Assembly (NCBI RefSeq): GCF_009900745.1
Contig: NZ_WXVU01000008.1
Location: 146,712 to 210,711, forward strand
DNA: 64,000 nucleotides
From: Chryseobacterium sp. c4a
GTDB lineage: Bacteria > Bacteroidota > Bacteroidia > Flavobacteriales > Weeksellaceae
Direction of reading: 5' to 3'
Shown here: one piece after another, positions 51,811 to 60,230 of the stretch
Position numbering within the stretch: the stretch's first letter is position 1
Layout of the letters: each line of letters starts with the position of its first letter
Notes under the pieces: generated by a model
What the model was told of the DNA's origin: nothing
What the model saw: only the letters and a program-made list of their open reading frames with translations
Database searches by the model: none
Made by a program: the position numbers and the translations under genes

Positions 51811-51904
51811 AAGATAAGGATATTAGGTAGGTTAGGGTTAAGTACGTTTTTATCTTTTTAATTATTCTCAAAATATTATCATTCAAATACTTTCGGACAT
51901 CATC

Positions 51905-51929
51905 GATCTATTCTTTCATGAATAGGATC
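51905..51929. promoter_or_regulatory. Imperfect palindrome upstream of the NRPS start
   Basis: CTATTC/GAATAG with a six-base centre, extended outward by GAT/ATC across a one-base bulge. It lies about 95-120 bases before the NRPS start codon, in a position suited to a regulator site or a leader-RNA hairpin. No matching second copy was noticed. Confidence 0.3.
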
Positions 51930-52119
51930 AAAAAAAAATATTGAATTGATAAGAGCAGAATAATTGCAATAGGTTTAAAGGTATTCTCTTGTTTAGTAAA
52001 AGAATATTATGTTTTATTTAAGTAGATGTGTAATTTTATCAGAGTTTTCATCATACGATTTATATGAAGTAAGCTGATCTATAGAAACGATTTTTTATAA
52101 TAGTACGTCAATAATTACC

Positions 52120-52152
52120 TGATAGCCACCAACAAAATGTTGGCAGCCATCA
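52120..52152 (-). terminator. Long hairpin downstream of the FISUMP-protein gene
   Basis: In RNA made from the minus strand the arms TGATGGCTGCCAACA and GTTGGTGGCTATCA pair over 14 positions if G-U pairs are allowed, with a short T-rich loop. It begins 26 bases after the stop at 52178. No T run follows at once, so it may be a terminator or a 3'-end stabiliser. The wobble pairs form only in minus-strand RNA, supporting that direction. Confidence 0.55.
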
Positions 52153-52177
52153 AATAATCATTTATTTCAATTTTCAC

Positions 52178-53944
52178 TTATTCTTTGATACAACGAACTG
52201 AACTTCCTTGTGCTGTTCCTGAACTTGAAACACCATGCGTTCCAAATTGTGAAACCTGGAAGATATAAGCTGAAGGGCTTGAGCCGCCTGCTTCACCACT
52301 CCAGTAGAATCCACTGCTTCCTGCATATGATGATGATATCGTTCCAAATGATGAATCTCGATTTCCTGCAGCAGGGATTGCTAATTTACTTGCAGCAGCA
52401 GCATTAATTCCACTACCCATTTTAGCCGCTAATAAATAGTTATCGAGTTGAGATCTATTAGGAACCGTAAATCCTTTAGGACATGGGTTGTTTGGTTTAG
52501 CACTGTTTTGCCATAAAGTTGGGTCATTATTGACTCTCCATCCGCCTCCTGTTCCAATAAACCTTGTATCCGTTGGATTATCATTAGCAGTAGAAGTTAC
52601 AGCAGGGTAAACTGGGGTTCCACTTGAAGGACCAGTCCATCTAACCAATTCATGTCCATCTGGTCTTCTTCCCCATTGGAATAATGATCCATATGCTCTA
52701 TAATCCTGTGCAGATGTTGCCTGCTGGGCAATGCTAAAATTAGGACTGTCTGTATTTGTGTAATCAGCTCCAAGGTTATTATTCAACCATGTGTAACCAT
52801 CTTCTGCCTGAACTGGTAAATAAAGGAAATTATGGTTAAGAGCTCCTGCATTGTCTGTTTGTCCAAACCTTCTATCCGGAATACCTGGTAATATACGAAC
52901 ATCATAATTTTTAGATGTTCCGGAGTTATTGGATGGGAATTGGAATCTTGCCATTAATACTCCAAGATAATCATTTCCTATTCCGGCATTAATATCCAAT
53001 TTTCGGGCATTCAAAGTACCTCCTATCGCCGTAAGTTTTGCTTTGATGGATCTGGTATTAGAGTCATATGATTGTGCTGGCCACGAAAGCATAAGCTGTC
53101 TGGAAATTCCGTCTTCTGTAAGGTTAGCAGGTACTGTTGTTATTGAACTCCATCCAGTAAGGGAACCACTTCCTGTAGTGGTAACAGGAATAAAGATATC
53201 CAATCCTGATGTAGGAATGAAACCTTGATAATCTGCTAGTTTATCCGGAACACCGTCTGCAGCTACAGGTCTGGCAGTTGTTGCTGGCCCAGTAGGCTCT
53301 GTATAAGGAGCATAATCATTATCATACACTGAGCCTATAAAATATATTCCTTCATTGATGGTAATATTAGGCGGAACCACAGGAGTACCATTATTTACCT
53401 GAAGAGTAATTGCAGGACAAGTACTTCCATTGATCGTAATGTTAAACACAGCAGAGCTGGCAGTAACCGGAGTACCCGCGACATTAAGCATTAAGTTCCC
53501 ATTTCCCGTCGCAAAAGTACCGGCATTCAATGTAGCCGTTAACCCATTAGACTGAAAAGTCTGTGCAGCATAAGCACTTCCGTTACCTCCTGTATAAGGG
53601 ATTGTTAAAGTCCCATTGTATGGTATATTTTGGGTGGCAAAGGTAGGATTAAATACTGCAGAAGCACATACTAAAGCAAATGGGCTTTCTTTCCAAAAAC
53701 ATTGTGACCAGGCTCCTCCTTGAAAAGCCTTCACGCATTGCTCTGCTTTATCATAGATCAGCATACCGTTTACAGGATTATTGATCACTCCTGTATTATT
53801 GATTCTGTTCAGTAATAAAGCTTTGTTATCAGATCCCAATTCTAAATCTGCACTTAGATGAGGTTGAGCCTTATTAATCCCAACCTGTGCAAGGGAAAAA
53901 GAGCATAAACTAATGCAAATAGGTAATAATAACTTTTTTTTCAT
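52178..53944 (-). CDS. Secreted protein with C-terminal Fibrobacter-succinogenes-paralogous (FISUMP) domain
   Basis: A 588-residue protein with a signal peptide (MKKKLLLPICISLCSFSLAQ). After it comes a short segment (VGIN...LELGSDNKALLLNR...NGMLIYD) frequent at the start of Flavobacteriia surface proteins, then a Gly/Thr/Asn-rich beta-type region to about residue 350. The last 210 residues carry the FISUMP pattern: AEDGYTWLNNNLG, YGSLFQWGR, NPCPKGFTVPNRSQLDNY, and a final SSVRCIKE. The domain's biochemical role is not established; it occurs on exported, probably surface, proteins of Bacteroidota and Fibrobacteres and is distantly like C-type-lectin or sulfatase-modifying folds. No sorting signal (T9SS CTD) is evident. 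The gene stands on the same strand as the NRPS but is separated from it by a long hairpin. Confidence 0.85.
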   Translation of the reverse strand: MKKKLLLPICISLCSFSLAQVGINKAQPHLSADLELGSDNKALLLNRINNTGVINNPVNGMLIYDKAEQCVKAFQGGAWSQCFWKESPFALVCASAVFNPTFATQNIPYNGTLTIPYTGGNGSAYAAQTFQSNGLTATLNAGTFATGNGNLMLNVAGTPVTASSAVFNITINGSTCPAITLQVNNGTPVVPPNITINEGIYFIGSVYDNDYAPYTEPTGPATTARPVAADGVPDKLADYQGFIPTSGLDIFIPVTTTGSGSLTGWSSITTVPANLTEDGISRQLMLSWPAQSYDSNTRSIKAKLTAIGGTLNARKLDINAGIGNDYLGVLMARFQFPSNNSGTSKNYDVRILPGIPDRRFGQTDNAGALNHNFLYLPVQAEDGYTWLNNNLGADYTNTDSPNFSIAQQATSAQDYRAYGSLFQWGRRPDGHELVRWTGPSSGTPVYPAVTSTANDNPTDTRFIGTGGGWRVNNDPTLWQNSAKPNNPCPKGFTVPNRSQLDNYLLAAKMGSGINAAAASKLAIPAAGNRDSSFGTISSSYAGSSGFYWSGEAGGSSPSAYIFQVSQFGTHGVSSSGTAQGSSVRCIKE

Positions 53945-54225
53945 GTTGAATTTTTCTTGTCGTTTAATAAAATTTGTCTTTTTAATATCCTTCTATGAGG
54001 CGCGATGAAATAAAGAATAGCAAATTCCCGTAAACAGATTCTGTAAATACCATATAGATACAAAATAGATGGGTAAACTCTGGTTTTACTCAGGATAATA
54101 ATTGTTTTTCGATCGCTTTCAAATTTGATCAAAAACAATTATAATTACTCCTCAAGAAATTCGCAGAAATTACTTAGAATATATTGCAATGGTTCGGAAC
54201 TGATCACCGGAAAATACCTATTGCT

Positions 54226-54792
54226 TTATTTTGAAGCAACAGAGCAGGTATTTCCTGCCACATTTACATTAAATGTGATACTTCCTGTTCGATCAGGAGT
54301 TCCTGTAATAGAATACTGTAAATTTCCGCTGCCTGTAGCAAATTGTCCGGCAGGTAAAGTAGCAGTTAATCCATTAGCTCGTATGGATGCAGCATCATAA
54401 ACACCTCCATTTCCTCCTGTATAGGGAATTATCAGCACACCTTTATAAACCTGCCCGGCTATAGGACTGGGAGATACAGTAGCTGAATTACATGATAAGG
54501 AAACGGGATTCATCAATGCTTTTTTTCCAACCAGTCCTTTTCCAAGACATTTAGACCATTTATCTGCCTGAAATGCTTTTACACATTCTTCAGATATATC
54601 ATAGATCATCATCCCGTTCGTTGGTGTTGTGATAACACCAGTATTAAGAACTCTGTTTAAAAGAAGTGTCTTGTTGTCGGAGCCTAGTTCAAGATCCGAG
54701 CTAAGATTCGGATTCTTTTCTTTGATACCTACCTGTGCAAAGGAAAGCACACTGATAGTAGAGGTAATCAGTAATAATACATTTTTCTTCAT
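54226..54792 (-). CDS. Short secreted paralogue of the FISUMP protein's N-terminal half
   Basis: A 188-residue protein with a signal peptide ending in LSFAQ. It matches the first 190 or so residues of the neighbouring 588-residue protein along its length: VGI...NPNLSSDLELGSDNKTLLLNR, NGMMIYD, CVKAF, IPYTGGNGG, ANGLTATL and FATGSGNLQYSITGTP. It then stops where the larger protein continues into its FISUMP domain. It is therefore either a naturally short family member or a paralogue that lost its C-terminal domain; the clean ending and intact frame favour a working gene. The two genes are tandem, about 280 bases apart, which suggests duplication. Function unknown; probably periplasmic or surface-exposed. 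Confidence 0.75.
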   Translation of the reverse strand: MKKNVLLLITSTISVLSFAQVGIKEKNPNLSSDLELGSDNKTLLLNRVLNTGVITTPTNGMMIYDISEECVKAFQADKWSKCLGKGLVGKKALMNPVSLSCNSATVSPSPIAGQVYKGVLIIPYTGGNGGVYDAASIRANGLTATLPAGQFATGSGNLQYSITGTPDRTGSITFNVNVAGNTCSVASK

Positions 54793-54984
54793 TTGTAAAA
54801 AGTCTTAGTGTTTAAAATAATTTTTTCTCCCAGTAAAGATATATTTTAAAAATGAATTTTCAAAAAAAAACCAATAAAAATTAAAATTTTTATCACCAAA
54901 CTATGATTTTATATCTAAATTTAAACTATTGAAATTCACTTAAATAAAGGATTTTGTAAAGTATAAAACACAATTAACTCAAAT

Positions 54985-55617
54985 TTAAAAAGGCAAAAAA
55001 TGTGGTACCACGTTTCCAAGGATTTTATCACCTGACGCTATGCAACTCTGATAATTTTCATCAATAAAAATATCCTTTGTAAAGAATTTTTTACTCTCAA
55101 TTTTACACTCACTATTTACAATTTCAAAAGAATCCAGAGGAATCATCATTCCTCCACCATGCGCTTTCATTACTGATTCTTTTTGTGTCCAGTAGGAAAA
55201 AAATGCCCTTATTTGATCTTCAGACCGGTTAATTTTATCAAATTCTTGCTCTGTCATCTGAAACTGAAAGTCCAGATAATTGATTTTAGGATCCATAAAT
55301 TCAACATCAATTCCTATAGGAAATTCTGCAATAGCACAAACGACAAGTTCTTTGGAATGAGAAATATTGAAATGAAGAGGATGTCCTTTTAAATAAGGTT
55401 TATGATCCGGAGATCGTTCTATACATACTTCATCAATATGATAATGGGATTTTAGTCCCTCTTGCAAAAGCACCCTTCCCAAGAGAGAAAGCTGAGCATC
55501 CTGCCATCTCCTGTATTTTAGAATATCTTGCTGAAAATCTTCCGGAAAAGATTTTAAATATCTGTCTAAAATATACTGATGCTTTTCTTCACTGATAAAT
55601 GTAAATAGAATAATCAT
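54985..55617 (-). CDS. Sfp-type 4'-phosphopantetheinyl transferase
   Basis: A 210-residue Sfp/HetI/AcpT-like enzyme, which moves phosphopantetheine from coenzyme A to the serine of carrier domains. Family motifs are present in order: KPYL at 73-76, FNISHS at 83-88, GIDVEF with the magnesium-binding Asp104 and Glu106, and WTQKESVMK at 143-151 with Glu147 and Lys151. The length suits the single-chain Sfp class. It is the only such enzyme in the window and lies 3.2 kb upstream of the NRPS on the same strand, so it probably loads the 12 NRPS carriers, although it may serve other carrier proteins too. It is not in the same operon, since two secreted-protein genes and a hairpin intervene. Confidence 0.92.
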   Translation of the reverse strand: MIILFTFISEEKHQYILDRYLKSFPEDFQQDILKYRRWQDAQLSLLGRVLLQEGLKSHYHIDEVCIERSPDHKPYLKGHPLHFNISHSKELVVCAIAEFPIGIDVEFMDPKINYLDFQFQMTEQEFDKINRSEDQIRAFFSYWTQKESVMKAHGGGMMIPLDSFEIVNSECKIESKKFFTKDIFIDENYQSCIASGDKILGNVVPHFLPF

Positions 55618-55873
55618 TACTGATGTTCTTCAATTGTGTTGTATTACTATTAAAATGTGATGTGACATTCACCTACCAAAAGATAAAAATAAACAATTTT
55701 AATGGTCTTTTGTGTTCAAATTATTTAGATATTGAACCTACACATTCTGAGGTGAAACGGATCAAATTATAACGAGCCGTAAGACATCTGTTCAGAAAAA
55801 AGACTGAAATCATAAAGCGTTTTGGAAAATCTTTTTTAATTTTAACATAAATATCACTATAAATCATTTAAAA

Positions 55874-56377
55874 ATGAAAGTACAAACACTAGCATTATTG
55901 GCAGGATGTGCATTTTTGGCTGCTTCATGTGGAACGACAAAAACGTACGCTGTAAATGCCAAAAGCGGAACTCAAACAGGTGGAACGGCAAAGTTTACTC
56001 AACAGGGAAATGAGGTAATCATGAAACTGAACGTAACAAACCTTACTCCTGGAATCCATGCAGTACACATTCATGAAAAAGGAGACTGCTCTGCAGCAGA
56101 CGGAACTTCTACAGGCGGACATTGGAACCCATCCAAGAACGATCACGGAAAATGGGGTGCTGAGCATTTCCACATGGGAGATATTGGAAATTTGGTAGCC
56201 GATCAGAACGGAACGGCAGTATTAACTTTCAAGACTGATAAATGGTGTCTTGGTTGTACAGATGAATCTAAAAACATCATCGGAAAAGGTCTTATTGTAC
56301 ATGCAGCAGCAGACGATTTCCATACTCAGCCTACAGGGAATGCTGGAGGAAGAGTGGGATGTGTAGAAATTAAGTAA
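55874..56377 (+). CDS. sodC: Cu/Zn superoxide dismutase, lipoprotein
   Basis: A 167-residue protein that converts superoxide to oxygen and hydrogen peroxide in the periplasm. The N-terminus ends in a lipobox (LAASC, Cys19), so it is probably membrane-anchored. All metal ligands can be matched to the bovine enzyme: copper by His65, His67, His83 and His143; zinc by His83, His91, His100 and Asp103. The disulfide pair is Cys72-Cys163 and the substrate-guiding arginine is Arg160 (GGRVGC). An additional Cys-x-x-Cys (Cys125 and Cys128, WCLGC) sits in the loop before the last copper ligand. The gene stands alone, divergent from the phosphopantetheinyl transferase, and ends in a shared terminator. Confidence 0.95.
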   Translation: MKVQTLALLAGCAFLAASCGTTKTYAVNAKSGTQTGGTAKFTQQGNEVIMKLNVTNLTPGIHAVHIHEKGDCSAADGTSTGGHWNPSKNDHGKWGAEHFHMGDIGNLVADQNGTAVLTFKTDKWCLGCTDESKNIIGKGLIVHAAADDFHTQPTGNAGGRVGCVEIK

Positions 56378-56394
56378 TCATTCATTGACTCAAT

Positions 56395-56427
56395 AAAAAA
56401 CCGATAATTTTCATTATCGGTTTTTTT
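56395..56427. terminator. Bidirectional terminator between sodC and the tail-specific protease
   Basis: A perfect 8-bp stem CCGATAAT/ATTATCGG with a TTTC loop, flanked by six A on the left and seven T on the right, so it works in both directions for these convergent genes. Confidence 0.92.
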
Positions 56428-56431
56428 ATGT

Positions 56432-58561
56432 TTATGATTTTATGCCCATTTCTGATACAATATTCATTGCTTCCTGCAGGTAAAGATCTTTTTTCAGATT
56501 CTTGATCCACATTTCAGATTTCTTTTTGAAGGCTTCATCTTTTTTCTCTCTTTCAATCTCACTTGGATACATCATGAACTGCAATCCGTTCTCAAATTTA
56601 GTCAGTACTTTGAATTTTTCAATCTGAGATTTTCTATGCTTCATCACTTCGTTGAATTTATCAATATTCAAAGTAATATTCTCCTCTTTATCCAGTTTTT
56701 CTCTCCATTGAGCGGATTCTAACAGAAGCTGATAGTTTTTGTTTTTAGCCATTCTGTCTGCACTTGCTTTTTCAAGAGCCTGAATATTAAAGTAGTTCAG
56801 TTTTTCAAATTTTGTAGCCGGAATTTTATCCCAAGCTAAAGCAAAATCATCATAACGCTCTCCTACTTCAGCATAAGTAAAGAAGTCTTTCATCTGAATA
56901 TCAGAAACAATTCCTTTTCTCTGCGTAGATTCTCCGGTAATTCTATAGAACTTCTGAATCGTTAGTTTTAAAGATCCGAAGTCATCTTCAGTATTCAAGA
57001 ATCTGTTCAGATCAACAAAAGTCTGAACGGTTCCTTTTCCAAAAGACTGTGGAGATCCTATAATCATTGCTCTTCCATAATCCTGCATTACACCTGCAAG
57101 AATTTCCGAAGCTGAAGCCGAAAGTTCATTCTGCATGATAACAAGTGGCCCTGTCCAGATTGGAGCTTCATATTTGTTCTTTAAGGTCTGGATTTTTCCA
57201 TTTCCGTCTTTTACCTGTACATAAGGCCCGGCATCCATGAAAAGTCCCATAATATCCCCTACTTCCGTTAATGATCCTCCTCCGTTATTTCTAAGATCAA
57301 GAACAATTCCTTCAATATTCTGAGCTTTAAGTTTAACAATCTCATTTTTGATGTCATCAGAAGCATTTCTTCCTTTTGAATTTTCAAAATCAGCGTTAAA
57401 GCTTGGAAGGTTGATAAATCCGTATTTTTTACCATTCGGAGCATTCACTACAATACTTCTTGCAAAAGTGTCTTCAATAGCTACCTCTTCACGGATCATC
57501 GTTACATCCTTAATAGTACCATCTTTTTTCTGAACGGTTAAAGTAACTGGAGTTCCTTTTTCACCTCTGATTAACCTTACGGCTTCATCGGAAAGCATTC
57601 CTACTACATTTACAGCGTCATCTTTTGGTTTTGACTTTACTTTCAGGATTTTATCTCCTTCAGAAAGCTGCTTAGATTTCCATGCCGGAGCACCAATGGT
57701 AAGAGCCCCCAGGTAAAGGTTTCCTTTTTTCTCCTGGATCAATGCTCCAATACCAATTACTTTTCCTGTAAACTGAGTATCAAAATCTTCTTTATCTTTT
57801 GGAGAATAGTAGTTGGTATGTGGATCGAAGACTTCAGTATATGCATTCATATACACCGTAAACCAATCCATTTTCTTTCTCTTTTTGAATCTTGTAAAGG
57901 TATCTTTTACAAGATCTTTTACTTCATCGGTTGCTTTTTTGATCTTCTCATCCTGAGTAAGAACTTTAAGCTTAATGGTATCTTTTAATTTGTACTTCTG
58001 AATAGAATCTTTTTTCTCTTTTTGAGCTTCTTCTTTACTGTTCATAGATTCAACTTCCTGAAGGATGTTGTATTTGATGAACTTTTTCCATTCGTTATAC
58101 TGTTCCTGCTTATTAGCGGGTACTTTTTTTAGCTTTGGCTCCAGGGTAAGGGTTTCATCTTCCTGAAGGTTGATAGGCTTACTGAAAATGTCCTGTGTAA
58201 TCTTATCGATCTCATCTACTCTTTGGTAAAGTCTGTCGATAGTAAGCTTATAGAAGGTAAGATCACCTTGGTTGATATAATCATCAAGCTTTGTTTCATG
58301 CTTGCTGAATTCATCCATATCAGACTGCAGGAAATATCTTTTTGCAGGATCTACCAACTCGAAATAGTGTTTATAAACATCTTTTGAATAAGCATCATTA
58401 ATAGGCTTCGGGCTATAATGCAGATAAGAAAGAGTGTTTTTTACGCTCACCATTATCGTCTGCATCTTTTCATCATCGTTCTTCGGCGAGTTGAAGCAAA
58501 ACATTAGACTGGTTAATGGAATTAGTAGTAAAAATTTATTCAGTTTGAAATTTTTCCACAT
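56432..58561 (-). CDS. prc: Tail-specific (Prc/Tsp-like) S41 carboxy-terminal processing protease
   Basis: A 709-residue periplasmic protease that degrades or trims proteins from their C-termini. Order: signal/anchor segment (residues 9-23), a Tsp N-terminal helical domain (about 30-245), a PDZ domain (about 265-365) and an S41 peptidase core. The motif NELSASASEI holds the catalytic Ser483, and SFGKGTVQ holds the general base Lys509; the spacing is one residue longer than the Ser430-Lys455 pair of E. coli Prc because of an inserted residue in GSPQSFGKG. LDLRNNGGGS at 421-430 is also typical. A C-terminal Tsp domain rich in Lys and Glu completes the protein. Length and domain order match the Bacteroidota Prc family. 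Confidence 0.95.
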   Translation of the reverse strand: MWKNFKLNKFLLLIPLTSLMFCFNSPKNDDEKMQTIMVSVKNTLSYLHYSPKPINDAYSKDVYKHYFELVDPAKRYFLQSDMDEFSKHETKLDDYINQGDLTFYKLTIDRLYQRVDEIDKITQDIFSKPINLQEDETLTLEPKLKKVPANKQEQYNEWKKFIKYNILQEVESMNSKEEAQKEKKDSIQKYKLKDTIKLKVLTQDEKIKKATDEVKDLVKDTFTRFKKRKKMDWFTVYMNAYTEVFDPHTNYYSPKDKEDFDTQFTGKVIGIGALIQEKKGNLYLGALTIGAPAWKSKQLSEGDKILKVKSKPKDDAVNVVGMLSDEAVRLIRGEKGTPVTLTVQKKDGTIKDVTMIREEVAIEDTFARSIVVNAPNGKKYGFINLPSFNADFENSKGRNASDDIKNEIVKLKAQNIEGIVLDLRNNGGGSLTEVGDIMGLFMDAGPYVQVKDGNGKIQTLKNKYEAPIWTGPLVIMQNELSASASEILAGVMQDYGRAMIIGSPQSFGKGTVQTFVDLNRFLNTEDDFGSLKLTIQKFYRITGESTQRKGIVSDIQMKDFFTYAEVGERYDDFALAWDKIPATKFEKLNYFNIQALEKASADRMAKNKNYQLLLESAQWREKLDKEENITLNIDKFNEVMKHRKSQIEKFKVLTKFENGLQFMMYPSEIEREKKDEAFKKKSEMWIKNLKKDLYLQEAMNIVSEMGIKS

Positions 58562-59067
<506 letters not shown>

Positions 59068-59369
59068 TACAAACAACCCTTGATATTATACCTTCTAATT
59101 TCAATGAATCATCTTCTTTGAGAGATAACAATTGTGTGCTAAAATTCAATGGTTATTAAACCCTTGGAAAGCTTTTCTTGTCAAGCATCCGGCTTATTTT
59201 TCGTATTAAGATACAGGTTGTTTAGTATTGAAATGAAATCAATGAATAATAAATCTGTTGTTTTATTGCGTCTTATTTTTAACTACATTTGATGTGTTGA
59301 AAAATTCTTTTTGTTCCATTCTCAAATGAACAAATTGTACTGTATTTGTATAAAAAATTAAGATAATAT
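59068..59369. other. Gene-free stretch before surE
   Basis: About 300 AT-rich bases. It should contain the surE promoter; a TGTATTTG near 59340 is close to the TAnnTTTG -7 element of Bacteroidota, but no TTTG stands at the right distance upstream. No terminator, repeat or small gene was seen. Confidence 0.35.
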
Positions 59370-60158
59370 ATGGAAAGACCGCTTATTCTGGTTACTAATG
59401 ATGATGGAATTACAGCTCCCGGTATCAGAAATTTGATCAGTTTTATGAACGAAATTGGAGAAGTAATTGTAGTAGCCCCTAACTCTCCTCAAAGTGGTAA
59501 AGGACACGCTATCACTATTAATTCTACACTAAGCTACGAAGAAGTTACCCTTGATGGCCCGCAAACAGACTATTCTTGTAGTGGAACTCCTGTAGACTGT
59601 GTAAAAATGGCTCTTGATAAAATTTTGAAAAGAAGACCCGATATTGTAGTTTCCGGGATTAATCATGGAGCGAACTCGTCTATTAATGTAATTTATTCAG
59701 GGACAATGTCTGCTGCTGTAGAAGCTGGAGTGGAAGGAATTCCTGCAATTGGTTTCTCATTACTGGATTTCAGTTGGGAGGCAGATTTTACCCAAGCGAA
59801 AGAGTATATCCAAAACATTGTAAGAAGAACTCTTGAAAACCCAATGCCTAAAGGAATTGTTTTAAATGTAAACATTCCAAAACTTCCTGCATCTGAAATA
59901 AAAGGCGTGAAAGTTTGTAAACAAGCTAATGCTAAATGGGAAGAAAGTTTTGACGAAAGAGTAAATCCACATGGCAAAAAGTATTATTGGTTAACAGGTT
60001 ACTTTAATAATATGGATGATTCTGAAGATGCTGATGAAACAGCTTTAGCTAATGGATATATTTCTATTGTCCCTGTGAAGTTTGACCTTACTGCGTATGA
60101 GTATATGAAAACATTAGAAGAAGTAATGGTTTTTGACACCGTAAAGGAAGCCAAATAA
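59370..60158 (+). CDS. surE: 5'-nucleotidase SurE
   Basis: A 262-residue enzyme that removes phosphate from nucleoside 5'- and 3'-monophosphates and short polyphosphates in the cytoplasm. The metal-binding NDDG motif is at residues 10-13 (Asp11, Asp12), the Ser of PQSGKG at 42, and SGIN at 95-98 (Asn98 completes the metal site). SGTPVDCVK at 71-79 is also a family signature. Length is normal for SurE (about 250-265). In many bacteria surE sits with pcm and rpoS or nlpD; here it stands alone and ends in a strong terminator, as is common in Flavobacteriia. Confidence 0.96.
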   Translation: MERPLILVTNDDGITAPGIRNLISFMNEIGEVIVVAPNSPQSGKGHAITINSTLSYEEVTLDGPQTDYSCSGTPVDCVKMALDKILKRRPDIVVSGINHGANSSINVIYSGTMSAAVEAGVEGIPAIGFSLLDFSWEADFTQAKEYIQNIVRRTLENPMPKGIVLNVNIPKLPASEIKGVKVCKQANAKWEESFDERVNPHGKKYYWLTGYFNNMDDSEDADETALANGYISIVPVKFDLTAYEYMKTLEEVMVFDTVKEAK

Positions 60159-60177
60159 TACTATTATTGAGATATCG

Positions 60178-60216
60178 AAAAAGCGTGAAATCAAACTTCA
60201 CGCTTTTTGTTTTTTT
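60178..60216. terminator. Bidirectional terminator between surE and the radical SAM gene
   Basis: A perfect 12-bp stem AAAAAGCGTGAA/TTCACGCTTTTT (60178-60189 with 60197-60208), followed by a G and seven T. The A-rich left arm lets it also stop minus-strand transcription from the convergent radical SAM gene. Confidence 0.93.
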
Positions 60217-60230
60217 AATCAGCAGATTTT

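Larger units (their letters stand above)
51811..52177 (-). promoter_or_regulatory. Leader and promoter region of the NRPS operon
   Basis: About 370 gene-free bases upstream of the NRPS. The hairpin at 52120-52152 ends the gene behind it, so the NRPS promoter should lie between 51811 and 52119. I find only a weak -7-like element (TACCTTTA on the minus strand, 51976-51983) with no good TTTG at -33. An imperfect palindrome at 51905-51929 could be an operator or leader hairpin. Confidence 0.4.

Noticed and set aside
7757..51343. Many 60-130 residue frames on the plus strand inside the NRPS
   Set aside because: They are reverse-strand shadows of repeated NRPS motifs, recur at matching places in successive modules and resemble no protein family.
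7606..51810. The NRPS as a siderophore synthetase linked to the TonB receptor
   Set aside because: No catechol or hydroxamate genes, no ornithine hydroxylase, no Cy domains, and predicted residues (Thr, Phe, Phe, Ser) do not suggest iron binding.
7606..51810. A tandem-repeat or CRISPR-like array from periodic similarity
   Set aside because: The period is about 3.2 or 4.5 kb and corresponds to coding modules with and without E domains.
53941..54138. A 65-residue minus-strand frame between the two FISUMP-related genes
   Set aside because: No recognisable motif or signal; basic and hydrophobic composition expected from AT-rich non-coding DNA.
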